Below are positions 22,560 through 33,092 of a stretch of DNA of 64,000 nucleotides, piece by piece (positions within the stretch are counted from its first letter, which is position 1; the number at the start of each line of letters is the position of its first letter). The position numbers were made by a program, and so were the translations under genes. The stretch comes from Rutpela maculata. Its lineage: Eukaryota; Arthropoda; Insecta; Coleoptera; Cerambycidae. The notes beneath the pieces are model-generated. The model worked only from the letters and a program-made list of their open reading frames with translations. It searched no databases and had not been told where the DNA came from. The stretch spans positions 138,705,677-138,769,676 of the forward strand of contig OW386290.2 of NCBI GenBank assembly GCA_936432065.2, in the 5' to 3' direction.

Positions 22560-22645
22560 CACAACACAAAAGATTGTTCAAAAAAGTCTTGAAAAAGTAA
22601 ACGGATTAGGTTTCCGAAACGTCGGCGAAATATTTCATTTTAATA
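22560..22645 (+). mobile_element. Probable Penelope-like 3' end segment
   Basis: Downstream of the endonuclease, TTCCGAAACGTCGGCGAAAT (22608-22627) carries the CGAAACGTC signature common at Penelope-like termini. It may be the 3' part of the same element. Confidence 0.45.
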
Positions 22646-23260
22646 TTTTTGTACTTATTTGTGTTATTTGTCAAAAAAAACAAACTCTAACTGATCCTTT
22701 GACGTAAAAATCACAGACGTAGAGGTTTTTTTCCCAGTAATATATTGGTTAATTGTATTATTTTGTAGGTTCCTCGGACGTCAGTTAGAAGTAAAAATAC
22801 ATGTGGCAGGAAGTCCCAAAGAGAAAAGTAGAAGAATTACTGTATATTTTATCGAGCAAGCCTTTTTCAAATTAATTGTAAACATATTTTTACAGAATTT
22901 TGACACTAGTATTTTCATTTCTCAACATCCACAAATGTGGTTGACAATTTTAAGAAAACGTATAATACTTACTTTCAGTCACTTTTTTCACTTCCAGAAT
23001 CCGAAATGCTACGCAACCGTCGAATCGCCCGCCCGCAGGTCTATTCTTCCTCGAATTTCCAATCGGTATATTACGGCGGCACCGTGTTCTGGTCTGTTAG
23101 AGAATCGAATCGCGACGATGCCACATTAAATATTTGTCCTTAAATCTGGTACAGATAGAGAAGTAGGATAAAATGCCGCCCCGTGCGACTGCACCTGTTG
23201 CACCCCCGCCAGGAACGGTCCTGGTTGACGCCGGCATATATAAAATATGACACAAGCTCG
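22646..23260. other. Unassigned sequence
   Basis: No gene was recognised. 23170-23245 is locally GC-rich. Confidence 0.4.
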
Positions 23261-23645
23261 GGAAGAGTAATGTTAAAAAAAAAGGGCTGTAAAGTGTGGT
23301 AAAGTGTGGACGCCCATCTTTTCTTACTAATTTTGGGGTGCTGAAAACGAATATTTCTCACACTTTTGGGGTTGGGGTGTATGGTGTGCGTATCACTATC
23401 CAGAAAATATTACTTGTTTGTTATATTAAAAAATTCTTTAATTATTTAAATGACTTTTGGTTGGGAAAATGAGAATCTTCACTTTATGGCCCCCAAATAA
23501 AGGTTGTTTTTTAATGTGTTCCCGAGATTTTTCGCCAACAGGATTCGTTTTCAGCACCTCAAAATTAGTATAAAAAGATGGCGTCCACACTTTACCACGG
23601 ATGGGCCAAGAAAGCCCTTTTTTTAACATTGTTCTTTCCCAGTAA
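23261..23645. mobile_element. Small fold-back element (about 385 bp)
   Basis: Arms of about 105 bp: GGGAAGAGTAATGTTAAAAA ... GTAAAGTGTGGACGCC..ATCTTTT ... GGGTGCTGAAAACGAAT, inverted at 23533-23645 (ending TTAACATTGTTCTTTCCC). No coding content. This is a MITE-like non-autonomous element. Confidence 0.85.
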
Positions 23646-24162
23646 TAATACCATTAGAAAGGCACAAAAGTTTATGACTGTCTCGACAACTGTAGTAGAT
23701 TTGGTTTCGGTGATTACAATGCTAAATGGTGATGGAGACACATCTTGATTAAACACCTGATGTATATTGTTTCTATAGATGACGTGACAAACAATAAGAA
23801 TTACAGGCTTATTAACAGGCTTACTGTATAAATGTTCTAATGGGGCGGGAGAACTTAAAACAGGTAACGTCACGATAGTGACCTCTACCTTGGGAATGCT
23901 TTTTAGCCTCGCTGCGTTGGGGTTAACTCTAATACGAACTAAGACATTTGTTTACAGTTTTACATTTATTGTTACAGTAGTTTTACAATATCGATCAATT
24001 CATAATATTCAAGTGAGACAAAAATTTTGTGGATAGATTTGACATATTGAAGCAATTCTTGTCATGAATGAAGCATTAATTAAGGTGTTAAGTAGACATA
24101 TATGTTGAGAAATTGTCTCTAAGCAAAAAAAACACTGAAACTCCTTATATGTGTGTAAAAAA
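23646..24162. other. Unassigned sequence
   Basis: Nothing recognised. Confidence 0.35.
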
Positions 24163-24609
24163 TCTAGATTTAAAGATAAGATATATTTAAATAAATTATA
24201 CTAACCGGTGCCAAACTCGGCACATTATTTTTTGTTATGGTTGTAGTTTAAGTGGAATTTAAAATATATAAAACATAATATAAATTAATAAATTAATTGG
24301 GCGTGTAATTTAAATAAAATTACCACCATAATAAAACTCTATAATGAATAATACATCTTAGTTTATAGTCTATTCATAGCTTTATTCCGAATAAAGTTGT
24401 TGATAGATGTGTAAGTCAGTTTGAGTCGTAGGCATAAATTGCTTGTTTTGGTTCTTTTGGCTCTTGATTTATTTGACATAGCATAACAATAACGAAATTT
24501 ATAAACAATTATAATTAATTTATGGAGTCGTTAAACGATAAATAAAATATTGTTCTATGCTCCTCAGTCAACAAAGCGCAAAATCTTCAAAGTCGGTTGA
24601 TATGAGTAA

Positions 24610-25525
24610 ATTCAAATGAACCAATGTTAACGCTCTAAGAACTTATCTAATATATCACAAATTTCCAAGCAGAAGTTTTTGACATCATTGTAGTGACAGA
24701 TAAGGAAGAGATAAAAAGCGACAAATGGAACATTAATTTATATAAAGAGTAAATGTGATATTTCTGCACGACTGCAGAAAGACATTTTCCACGCGAATTT
24801 TACATATATTGCCCAGAACAGATCAAAAATACGTATTTTTGATCGCTTTATACGATGCACAGTGGACTAGCAGCATCCAAAAGCGATCATTATTATTAAC
24901 TTTGGATGTTACGAAATTCGCTAAAAAACTAAAAGATAACATATTGTGTTATACATGGAGTTTTGTCAACTCCAAAGAAAACTCTACAAGTATTCCCAAT
25001 ACTATGTACTATAGGAATTCTACTCTTCAATCGCCCCTCCACCTATTTTTCGTGGGTAAAAACCCATTCAAATATAGCAGGAAATAACAAAGCTGATAAT
25101 ATAGCAAGGCACACCAACGTTACTATGGCTGAAAAGGACACTTCTACAGTCTTCTCTGATTTTTATCCTGTCGTCAAAAAAAACTCTTAGAAAAATGGAA
25201 CCTTCAATGGCAAGAATATGGAAAACTATCCAATATGTATTATTTTAAAATCCATCCAAGTATCCCGTCTTGACAATGGTTTAAAAATTGTCACCTTAGT
25301 AGAAAAACTATCTCTACTATTAGCAGAATTAAACTTAACCATGGCAGATACCCCGCCCATTTGCATAAAATCAGAATACAAGAAGATCCACTCTGCCTCT
25401 GCGGCGAAATTAGAGACATTAACCACTTAATTTTAAATTGCCCTTTAACGGATATGAACTCTAAAATCCTTATCAAATATCTGAACGAACTGTTTATTAA
25501 TCCCTCCGAATTTACTGTTTAATAA
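24610..25525 (+). pseudogene. LINE RNase H and C-terminal zinc-knuckle remnant
   Basis: The clear part reads YFSWVKTHSNIAGNNKADNI (about 25045-25105), the terminal RNase H block of I-type LINEs (usually WVPxHxxIxGNExAD). After a stop it continues KWNLQWQEYGKLSNMYYFKI and ISRIKLNHGRYPAHLHKIRI, then PLCLCGEIRDINHLILNCPL, a CxC...H...C zinc-knuckle found at the end of such ORF2 proteins, with the stop near 25521. Upstream to about 24610, short pieces such as YLIYHKF and DIIVVTDKEE suggest the start of the domain, but frames are lost. It is decayed. A different LINE fragment follows directly. Confidence 0.78.
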
Positions 25526-25536
25526 TAATATCCTTC

Positions 25537-26056
25537 ATATCAGAGAATTTACTGAGAATGATGTAATCAATGCAATCAGGAAAATCAAGGCTAATATGAC
25601 TACTAGACCTGACCAAATTTCAGCGTTTATTATAAGAGATTGTGCTACTGTCCTTAGCAAACCACTCTGCATTATTTTTAATTTATTATTGAAAACGGCG
25701 ACTTTTCCTGAAAAATGGAAAACGTCGAGAATTTAAAAAGGGCAATAAGCATGACATTGAAAAGTATTGCCCTATTATTATTTTATGCAATTTTTCATAT
25801 CAGAGAATTTACTGAGAACGATGTAATCAATGCAATCAGGAAAATCAAGGCTAATATGACTACTAGACCTGACCAAATTCCAGCGTTTATTATAAGAGAT
25901 TGTGCTACTGTCCTTAGCAAACCACTCTGCATTATTTTTAATTTATTATTGGAAACGGCGACTTTTCCTGAAAAATGGAAAATGTCGAGAATTTAAAAAG
26001 GACAATAAGCATGACATTGAAAAGTATTGCCCTATTATTATTTTATGCAATTTTTC
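25537..26056 (+). repeat. 260-bp tandem duplication within a LINE RT
   Basis: 25537-25796 is repeated almost exactly at 25797-26056, starting ATATCAGAGAATTTACTGAG in both. Differences are single-base (for example AAATTTCAGCG versus AAATTCCAGCG). Confidence 0.95.
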
Positions 26057-26492
26057 GCAAAAATATTTAAAATTTTAATATACGATTTTATTTCTAACTC
26101 AGTTATAGTAGAGCAGCACGGATTCATGCAAGGGAGGTCCACTGTATCGAACCTTGTGTGCAAAACACAGTATATTGCTGTAGCTTTAGATCAGGAAGGT
26201 CAGGTTGATGTCATCTACACTAACTTTTCTAAAGCATTTGACAGATTGAACCACGGTATATTATTAAACAAGTTGCAAAACTTTGGATTCAGTGACTTTC
26301 TTATTCATTTGTTTATTTCTTATTTAACTTTTCGGACTCAGTTTGTTCAATATCGTGGCTTCCAATCTGTATTATTTAAACAAACGTCAAGAGTTCCGCA
26401 AGCTTCCATACTTGGCCCTCTATTTGCTATCTACTTTACGCTGATGATTTCAAGTTATATATTTGCATTAAATCCGAAGACGACTGCTTAAG
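25537..26492 (+). pseudogene. LINE reverse transcriptase, N-terminal palm region, with internal duplication
   Basis: Each duplicated copy reads FTENDVINAIRKIKANMTTR, PDQI(S/P)AFIIRDCATVLSKP, then FPEKWK(T/M)SRI, the RT finger region. After the second copy come IVEQHGFMQGRSTVSNLVCK, then motif A (DVIYTNFSKAFDRLNHGILL), a mutated motif B (RVPQASILGPLFAI) and, after a shift, YADDFKLYICIKSEDDC, breaking off near 26492. The family is the same as at 304-1525. Stops and shifts are present. The break at 26492 coincides with the start of the gypsy fragment. Confidence 0.9.
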
Positions 26493-26494
26493 GC

Positions 26495-27416
26495 TCTAGT
26501 ATAGGCTCCAACAGTTTCAGCAGAAATGTCCGATAAAGGATAAGCTTCTGGCCAACGAGTGAAAAGCTCAATTGCTGTAAGAATGTAAGAAAAACCATGA
26601 GAAAATGGCAAAACGCCAACCAGATCTATATGGATAAGCTCAAATCGACCTTTAGGAACTTCAAAATCGCCAATCTGATCTGATTTTAGAAGTTTGACAA
26701 GCTAAGCAAATCTTGGTCCACAAGGTGCATTCAGTGTTCATTTTGGGTCAGAAATAGTTAGTACTTTAAGTTTCTTGGTAGAACGGATACCAGCATGTCA
26801 TTGTGTCACATATCAAAAATTGCACGTTGTAAAGATTTTGGTACGAAAGGTCGAAATTTAGAAAAAGAGACATCGCACCAAACTTCACAACTTGAATTGG
26901 CAATATTAAATTTTTGAAAAGAGCATTTGACTTTACCACCGGTTCGGTGGCGCAGTGCTTAAGGTGTTAGGCTTGCGACCACGGGGTCCTGGGTTCGAAT
27001 CCTGGCTAGGGTATGGATGTGTAGTGGCGTTTTTCACGTGTTGCCGAGACGGTAGCAGTGGGCTAGACTGCGGTTGTGTGAGAGACAACACAGTCTAGTC
27101 TCTCTCCTCTCCTGAGTTCGAGTCTCAGCTGCGGCAGATGGCAATGTCGCAGGGAATGGGTGTTGTGATATTGTCTATGTGTGTCCGTCCGTCCTGGTTG
27201 AGTGGTAGAATAGCCTATGGCTAAATTCCGCCAGGACATTAATCTAAATAAGACGATTAAAATAAAAAAAAAAATAAAAAAAAAATTGACTGATTTGTAA
27301 GTAAATAGGAAAGCTCACAATCGTCAGATTGAGCGTCTTTCAATAGTTGTAAACTGAAATTAATTGAGTTTATAGGAGAAATTGATAGCCTGTCGGGCAG
27401 AGCGCGAAAAGCCTTC
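26495..27416 (-). pseudogene. Ty3/gypsy pol fragment (integrase core), interrupted by a SINE
   Basis: Minus-strand order: RALPDRLSISPINSINFSLQ and LLKDAQSDDCELSYLL (27416-27286, the linker between RNase H and integrase). A SINE interrupts here. The gypsy sequence then resumes as SSCEVWCDVSFSKFRPFVPK (26905-26845) and, after shifts, KGRFELIHIDLVGVLPFSHG (first catalytic Asp of the integrase DDE) and FSYILTAIELFTRWPEAYPL with DISAETVGA, ending near 26495. Later catalytic residues are missing. Several stops are present. Family assignment rests on the HIDLVGxLPxS...YxLTxIxxFTRWPEAxP pattern typical of insect Ty3/gypsy elements. Confidence 0.88.
26933..27285 (+). mobile_element. tRNA-derived SINE, copy 1, with TTGACT target duplication
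   Basis: tRNA-like head with A-box-like GGTGGCGCAGTGCTTAAGG and B-box GGGTTCGAATCC (about 26991-27002). A body with GCCGAGACGGTAGCAGTGGG follows, then a tail CCTGGTTGAGTGG..CCGCCAGGAC and an A-rich end. TTGACT flanks both sides (26927-26932 and 27286-27291). Copy 2 is at 43101-43432. Confidence 0.93.
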
Positions 27417-28422
27417 TCTTTCTTGACCTATCTAATACTGAAGTATAACCAGATGGGACCTTCACTACTTATTAAAGCATGCTATTTTATATAGGAAATC
27501 AAAATTGACGATACTCTCCATTGGTTGAGACCTAAGATGTAAGAAAAAAACTAAAAAAAAAAGAAATTTAGAAATTTAATTTTCAATCAAATATAACTTT
27601 AAAACTAAAGCAGATAAAAATAAAATTTTTGTTTGATTTTGACAAGTAAACCTTGCTTTTTAATTTGAAGTATAATTTATTGCAATAATAAAAAAATTAA
27701 CATAAAAAAACTGGCAAAATTCAAAAGGATACACAAATCAGCAGCATTTTTCTAATTCTTAACTCGTCATAACTCGCTTATATAATGAGCTATTCAATTT
27801 TTTCTTTCACCAAAAACTGCCAAATTTAATAGGCTTCATTTTGTCTCGATTAATGCTAGATCTAATTTTTTAACTAAAAGCGCTACAGCCCTTTAAACAC
27901 AACGAAGCACACTACGGCGACGAAGATGGGAGCCTTCCACTCTCGCCCCCGCTACTCTCTCGGCCCATCAAGAAACGTATCGGCTGCTCTCCTCATTATT
28001 GTCTGGATGAGTATTAATAAGTGTATATACTATTTTATTTACATTTAGGCTATTACAGTTTATGTATAGGGTAGATTCATTTTTATCAGTTGAGAAAAAC
28101 TACATGTTTGTTTTGCGAAACTGCTGAAAACAGCGAAAAAAAATCTAATGATAAAAAACCAACTGTTACTGGCATCAAGTCTATTATAAATTGTGTAAAT
28201 GAAAGAAAATATGCTGTTTCATTAAAATTTTTATAAAAGTGGTGGCACTTATTTGCACACCCATCGATACCGATTTCATTATTCTTGTAGGACATCTTTT
28301 TGTAATAATAATAATATTAGCAGAGGCAATATGTATTGTCTGTGATATTTGTAACGCGATAAAAAAGGCAAGTGAGCCTTCATGTAGTTATAAAAAAGAA
28401 GAAAAAAATTAATTTAAAATAA

Positions 28423-30521
28423 AATGTCATTGTCTGATTTGTGGAAAATCCAGAAAAATTAAGAATAAATTAAGAACATTTTTAAGAAGCAATTTGTACA
28501 GGAACGGGTGCGGAAACTAGAAAGCTCCAGTGTCGCATTGTGATACAGAAGTACAAGGCAGGTTACACATTTATTCAGATTTATTTGGGCTGATGAAAAT
28601 TATTATAAAATTTGTTATGCAAAATATATTAGCAAAAAAAAATTAAATGTATACAAACTAAACAACTGAAAGAAAAAAATGAATTTAAAGTAGTGTTAAA
28701 CATCTTATTTAGGGAGGTTTACCTTGCTGTTTTGCAAAAAAATAATTCTTAACTTTAACATTTCTAAAAACACGCCTTAATGATATATTTGAAGAAATGA
28801 CGGAAGAAAAATTAGATTATTATAGCAGCGGAAATATAAGAAAGATATTAGAAAAACATCTAAGCAAACAAAGTGTTTTGCGAACACAAAGAAAATACAA
28901 CAGTTCATTCAAGTGATAATAAAGCTAAAAGGATTTTTGTTGTCAGTCACAACTGAATCAGGCGAAGAAAACTTGGTTCATGAGAATGAATTGACAATTC
29001 TTGATAAAGCTGCCGGTATCTTAAGTGAAGCTGCAGCTGGATATTTTAAAACCCTTTCGGGACGGCAGCGGACTGCGTTTGCAGATTTGTCTGTCTGCAG
29101 CCGCGACTGTAGCTTTTTCAAATACGTACGGCTTAACAAACTCAACATTTTTATGAATTTAGGGGAAATATCAATAAAAAATGCTCATAATAGAAATAAG
29201 ACTTTTATTTACCACACATAAAATATAAATATGTACACTAGCAATTAAAAAAAAATTGAACTAACGGTGGGAGGAGTAAGAAAAGGGTTAAACCAACAAT
29301 GTGTAATTGGCGGATACGTATGTTTTCAGTAACTAAGTGCACCTCTTGTCGTTCGTAGATATCCGGTTTCCGCCGCGAAAGGGTTAAAGCTATAACAAGT
29401 AAAATTGAAAATTTTTAAAAATCCCCGATCAATATATCTAATCGTACCAGTTTCATATGACCGAATTAAAATGAGGCATAAATCATGTTCGGCTGCCATA
29501 ATTGTCTGCACATTTTCAATTTTACTTCAATCGGACAATTTCTAGAGAAGTTCAACATGACGAATTCAAGATGGCGACCAAACATCGAAAGCTAATATGG
29601 CCTATAACCATCTCGACAAAATACTCTTTCAAATAAAAAAAAAAACTACATCAAAATCGGATCACTCGTTGAAGAGATATGAAGCCACAGACAGACAGAC
29701 AAACAAACAAACATACAAACATACGCGTCAAACTTATAACACCCCTCTTTTGAGGTCGGGGGTAAAAAAAAAACGCGACTACTAATCTGAATGAACATAA
29801 ATGTAAACAAGAAGTTTCAGATTTGTTATAAACATTTATGTCGTGGATACTAAATATGCCAGGACAGACAAATTTGATTTAAACGTTATTCCTATAGTAA
29901 TGCAATTTATATTAATAATTGGTATGAAAAAAAAATCACCTTAGGCCATTTTTTTTAATCCTTTACATATTACTACATGTGTATTGTGTCGTCAGAAGAA
30001 AAAAAACTTAATGATATGCTTTATTCTTTTGGCTATGGTTATTCCTACGATGAAATACGGATATTTTTAACGTCTTCGGCTAGTCACGTATTAGTAAAAA
30101 CTAGTGAAGACATTTTTATACCACTTGGAGTAAGTTCTGAAGAAAACATTTACATTCATAGAATCGATAATTTTGATTAAAACGAAAACATGCTAGATGG
30201 AAAAAATCCCACTTGGAATAGTATTATTTAAAAAAGAGAACAGCCTATTTACACTAGCATATTTAGATGGTCTATCCAATTTTAACCGATTTTAACCCTT
30301 CCAGTTTACATGAAAACAAAAATATAGTTATGTACAAAAATCCAACTAATCGTTCAGAGCCTCTACGAGTTAGTGAAAGCATGGCAAATAATTGTTTTGA
30401 TTATGTGGTTACCTCTGACACTTTATGGAAAATATTAAAATATACGAGACAAAGTAAAAACTTTACTAGCTGGCATAAGTTTAACAATGACATATTTGAA
30501 AATCAGTTAATCTCTGTCTGA
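28423..30521 (+). pseudogene. N-terminal half of the CXC-family TE protein (copy 2), decayed
   Basis: Pieces in order on the plus strand: CHCLICGKSRKIKN (Cys pair near 28430), then ADENYYKICYAKYISKK (about 28590-28645, a Cys/His-type conserved block), FEEMTEEKLDYYSSGNIRKI (about 28785-28845), ENELTILDKAAGILSEAAAG (about 28980-29040), LNDMLYSFGYGYSYDEIRIF (about 30010-30070), HRIDNFD-stop-NENMLDGKN (about 30160-30210) and NFTSWHKFNNDIF (about 30460-30500). The motifs DN(I/F)DxNExxLDGK and SWxxFN fit proteins I remember as uncharacterised and repetitive in insects and cnidarians, which continue into the parts found at 62115-63618. A repeat insertion (29225-29790), stops and shifts break it. I infer the N-terminal half of a transposase-like protein. 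Confidence 0.65.
29225..29790 (+). repeat. Inserted dispersed repeat with CAGA/CAAA tract
   Basis: Non-coding block separating two parts of the CXC-family gene. It contains CAAGATGGCGACCAAACATC, a CAGACAGACAAACAAACAAA tract (29691-29720) and the end AACACCCCTCTTTTGAGGTC followed by GGGGGT and an A-run. The exact ends are unclear. Confidence 0.5.
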
Positions 30522-31245
30522 TACCTATTATTTTCCATTTATTAACGCACCACCCGTGTTGTACGACACCATATATAATGGATTATTACAACTAATATAT
30601 TATTCAATTTGATTTGTTAATTTTATCATCTTACAATAAAGGAAAATTATTCTAAAGCTTTTGTTACGGCTACTGATGGAAGCATTGCGCGATTTATGGC
30701 GAACGCGGGATGTACCGGGAACGAGAGGGGAAGCCTCACGACTCCGCCGCCGTAGTGCGCTTCGTTGCGTTTAAAAGGCTGTACCGCTTTTATTTACAGA
30801 GCTAGATCCAGCATTAATTGAGACAAAATGAAGTCTATGAAATTTGGCAGTTTTTGGTGAAAAAAACATTCGAATAGCTCAATACATAAGCGAGTTACAA
30901 CGAGTTAGAGCTTTCAAAAAAATTGACAATTTGTGTACCATCTAAATTAACGTCAATTCTCTAATGTTAAAGTTATTATTTTTGTAATAAATTATACATC
31001 AAATTAAAGAGAATCGTTTGTACTATAAAACTAAAAAAAATATATAATTCTATCTTTTTTCGTTTGAAAGTTATTGGTGGTTGAATTTGAATTCTGTTAT
31101 TTTCATTTTTTTTAGTTTTTTTCTTGTAACTTCAGTCTCGACCAATGGAGAGTGTCGTCAAAAGTGATTTCCTATGTAAAAATACCTGCTGAATAAAACG
31201 AAATAGGTTTTGGTTATACCTCGGTATTGGGTTAGTGAACGCTAG

Positions 31246-31779
31246 AGCCAGCCATCCGACGTACTATGAGGTAGGAGATAAAATAGTATGTTGTTGAAGT
31301 AAGGAAAAATCATTTATGCGCGACAAAGTATCTGCTATGATGTATTCTTTACCGTCAACGTATATCATTTGTGAACTGTATATTGTACTCAAGTGTCGTG
31401 TTTGACGACTATCGTACCGTACCTCTTAATCGATGTTCTTTCAGTTTGTTGGTTTAATTAATCACAATCTCATAATTAGGTAAAGTAAATTACTGTAGTT
31501 TTCAATATTAAAATTACTGTGAATAGTTTAATTAAAGATTATATGTAATAACTTTGACATCATGTAAACGAAGTAAAACTGTCACGTCACTTTAAGGGTG
31601 ACGTATGTACACCGCTTGATGTATTGGAACCACTTGATGTATTTGTACCTTTGTCTCAAATTCTCATAATGCTACTTAGAACTAGTGAGAAGTTGCAAAT
31701 TTCCTCAGCAACATTAAAAGTTCTTTCTCTAAAACGTCTAAATTTGGAAGAGGTGTAGGGTAAACGACATTTTTCATAT
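31246..31779. other. Unassigned sequence
   Basis: No gene is seen. CTTGATGTATTGGAACCACT and nearby CTTGATGTATTTGTACC are short echoes of each other. Confidence 0.35.
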
Positions 31780-32012
31780 GTCCCGAAATATAAAATCGAG
31801 GGGGGCATGTAATTGAAGCATGTTGTATCTTATAATTTCAGCACAAATATTAATTGAAAAGTTGTACTGAAAGCGTTTATCTACCACAGCGTGTGGATTT
31901 TCATTGCTCCATGGGTGCCGATTGCGAAAATTTATGATCCCGTGATAAGTAAAACAGGACTCGTCAGTGAACAGAACTTTTTTGTGAATCCTAATTATTT
32001 CAGTTGTCATCC
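31780..32012 (-). pseudogene. DUF4817-type Tc1/mariner transposase fragment
   Basis: Reads KKVLFTDESCFTYHGIINFR, NRHPWSNENPHAVVDKRFQY and FSINICAEIIRYN. The TDES block carries the first catalytic Asp, and WSNENPH followed by FQYxFSINxxAxII is the hallmark sequence between the first and second catalytic residues in this family. The frame is open for 78 codons and then lost on both sides. It is a short relic with no TIRs found. Confidence 0.82.
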
Positions 32013-33092
32013 GTTAAAGTTTGTCATAGAGGCAGTAGATTTACCTTTGTAAAAGTAGACAAAAAAAAAATATATATATATATTTCCATCAGGGAACATT
32101 AGTCCAGAAAAATAAATGGCTCTATTATGCATTCAAGTGTATTTGTGTCGTACTCGATAATCAAGGACGCCATTAAGTTAGGTGGTGATATCATCTTACA
32201 TGACCAGAAAGGAATCAAAAAGATCTACATAGTACGGAAATGGAATAGGCGGTAAACGTCATGTACCCGTGTTTTACATGTACTTCGGTTAAAGAACTGT
32301 ATTTCATATAGTTTTATTTTGATAGAATGCTGTTTCTAGTTTGTTAAAAATAAACATGTTCGAATGTTACAAAAGTAATAAAGCGTGCATTTTATAAAAA
32401 AAAAACTACTAAAAAATTATTACATGATATGGAATCGCAATTTTAAACTCTTGTTTTGAGTTGTTTGTAAAACGGTTCTCATTAAGATGATACACTTGGG
32501 ATATACATTTTTTCACTTTGGGTTTTTCGCATTTTTTTAATGAATTCCTGTAGTTTATTTTTAGACCTGATTAAACATTTAATTGTCATTTACTAACATT
32601 CTCTTTAGTGTGCTTATCTAACTAGATCTATTAAATATACCGCTAAGATGCGGCGGAATATTCAAAGAAATGTAGAGTATTATGCCGCTATGCCACATTT
32701 AAAAACTACTGATAATTTCTCAATAATTTTAAAAAAAATTTGTAAAGGTATTTACATAAAACAGTTTGTACAGTTTATTTATTAATTTTTTTTTTGTTGG
32801 ATGACCATCCTGAACATATTTTTTGAATAGAAGTATATCAAATTTTCTGCCTAGCAATATGCAATAGTAACAATTACATTCCAAATATTATTTTTTTCTG
32901 TCGTTTCCCCATTAATTTTTTTTTAGAATGATCACACTGACAAATGTATAAACTACATGCAAGGGTGTCCACCCTGTATATTTTTCACTAGAAGTTTATC
33001 AGGTTTCGTCCTCGGTATTTAGTACAGTACCTAGAGGTAAAAAATATTTAAAATATAGGAATAATTTCATATACAATGATAATAATTTTTCT
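32013..33092. other. Unassigned sequence
   Basis: No gene is seen. A TA dinucleotide run lies at 32070-32084. AAGGGTGTCCACCCTGTATA (32961-32980) is a transposon-end-like palindromic motif. Confidence 0.4.

Larger units (their letters stand above)
19362..24552. mobile_element. 5.2-kb region bounded by about 390-bp inverted repeats
   Basis: 19362-19749 and the reverse complement of 24163-24552 align along their length. Shared landmarks are TCGTTTAACGACTC / TTGTTTAACGGCTC, CTATAAACTAAGATGTATTA, ATTTTATTTAAATT.CACGCC and AATATATCTTATCT. The interior holds a tandem array, a Penelope-like C-terminus and a small fold-back element, but no transposase of its own that I recognise. It may be one large element or two solo copies of a repeat in opposite orientation. 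Confidence 0.7.
27417..31244. mobile_element. Long-TIR DNA element (3.8 kb) carrying CXC-family N-terminal gene
   Basis: 27417-27975 and the reverse complement of 30690-31244 align as inverted repeats of about 555 bp. Landmarks: GTATAACCA, ATAGGAAATCA, CTCTCCATTGGT.GAGAC, AAACTGCCAAATTT and CAACGAAGC.CACTACGGCG. Outer ends are near CTTTCTTGACC / GTTCACTAACC. The interior holds a decayed gene (28423-30521) and another inserted repeat. The left edge abuts a gypsy relic. Confidence 0.85.

Noticed and set aside
26933..27010. Possible tRNA gene (A-box and B-box)
   Set aside because: No proper acceptor stem pairing was apparent, and the block leads into a SINE body and A-rich tail, duplicated at 43101.
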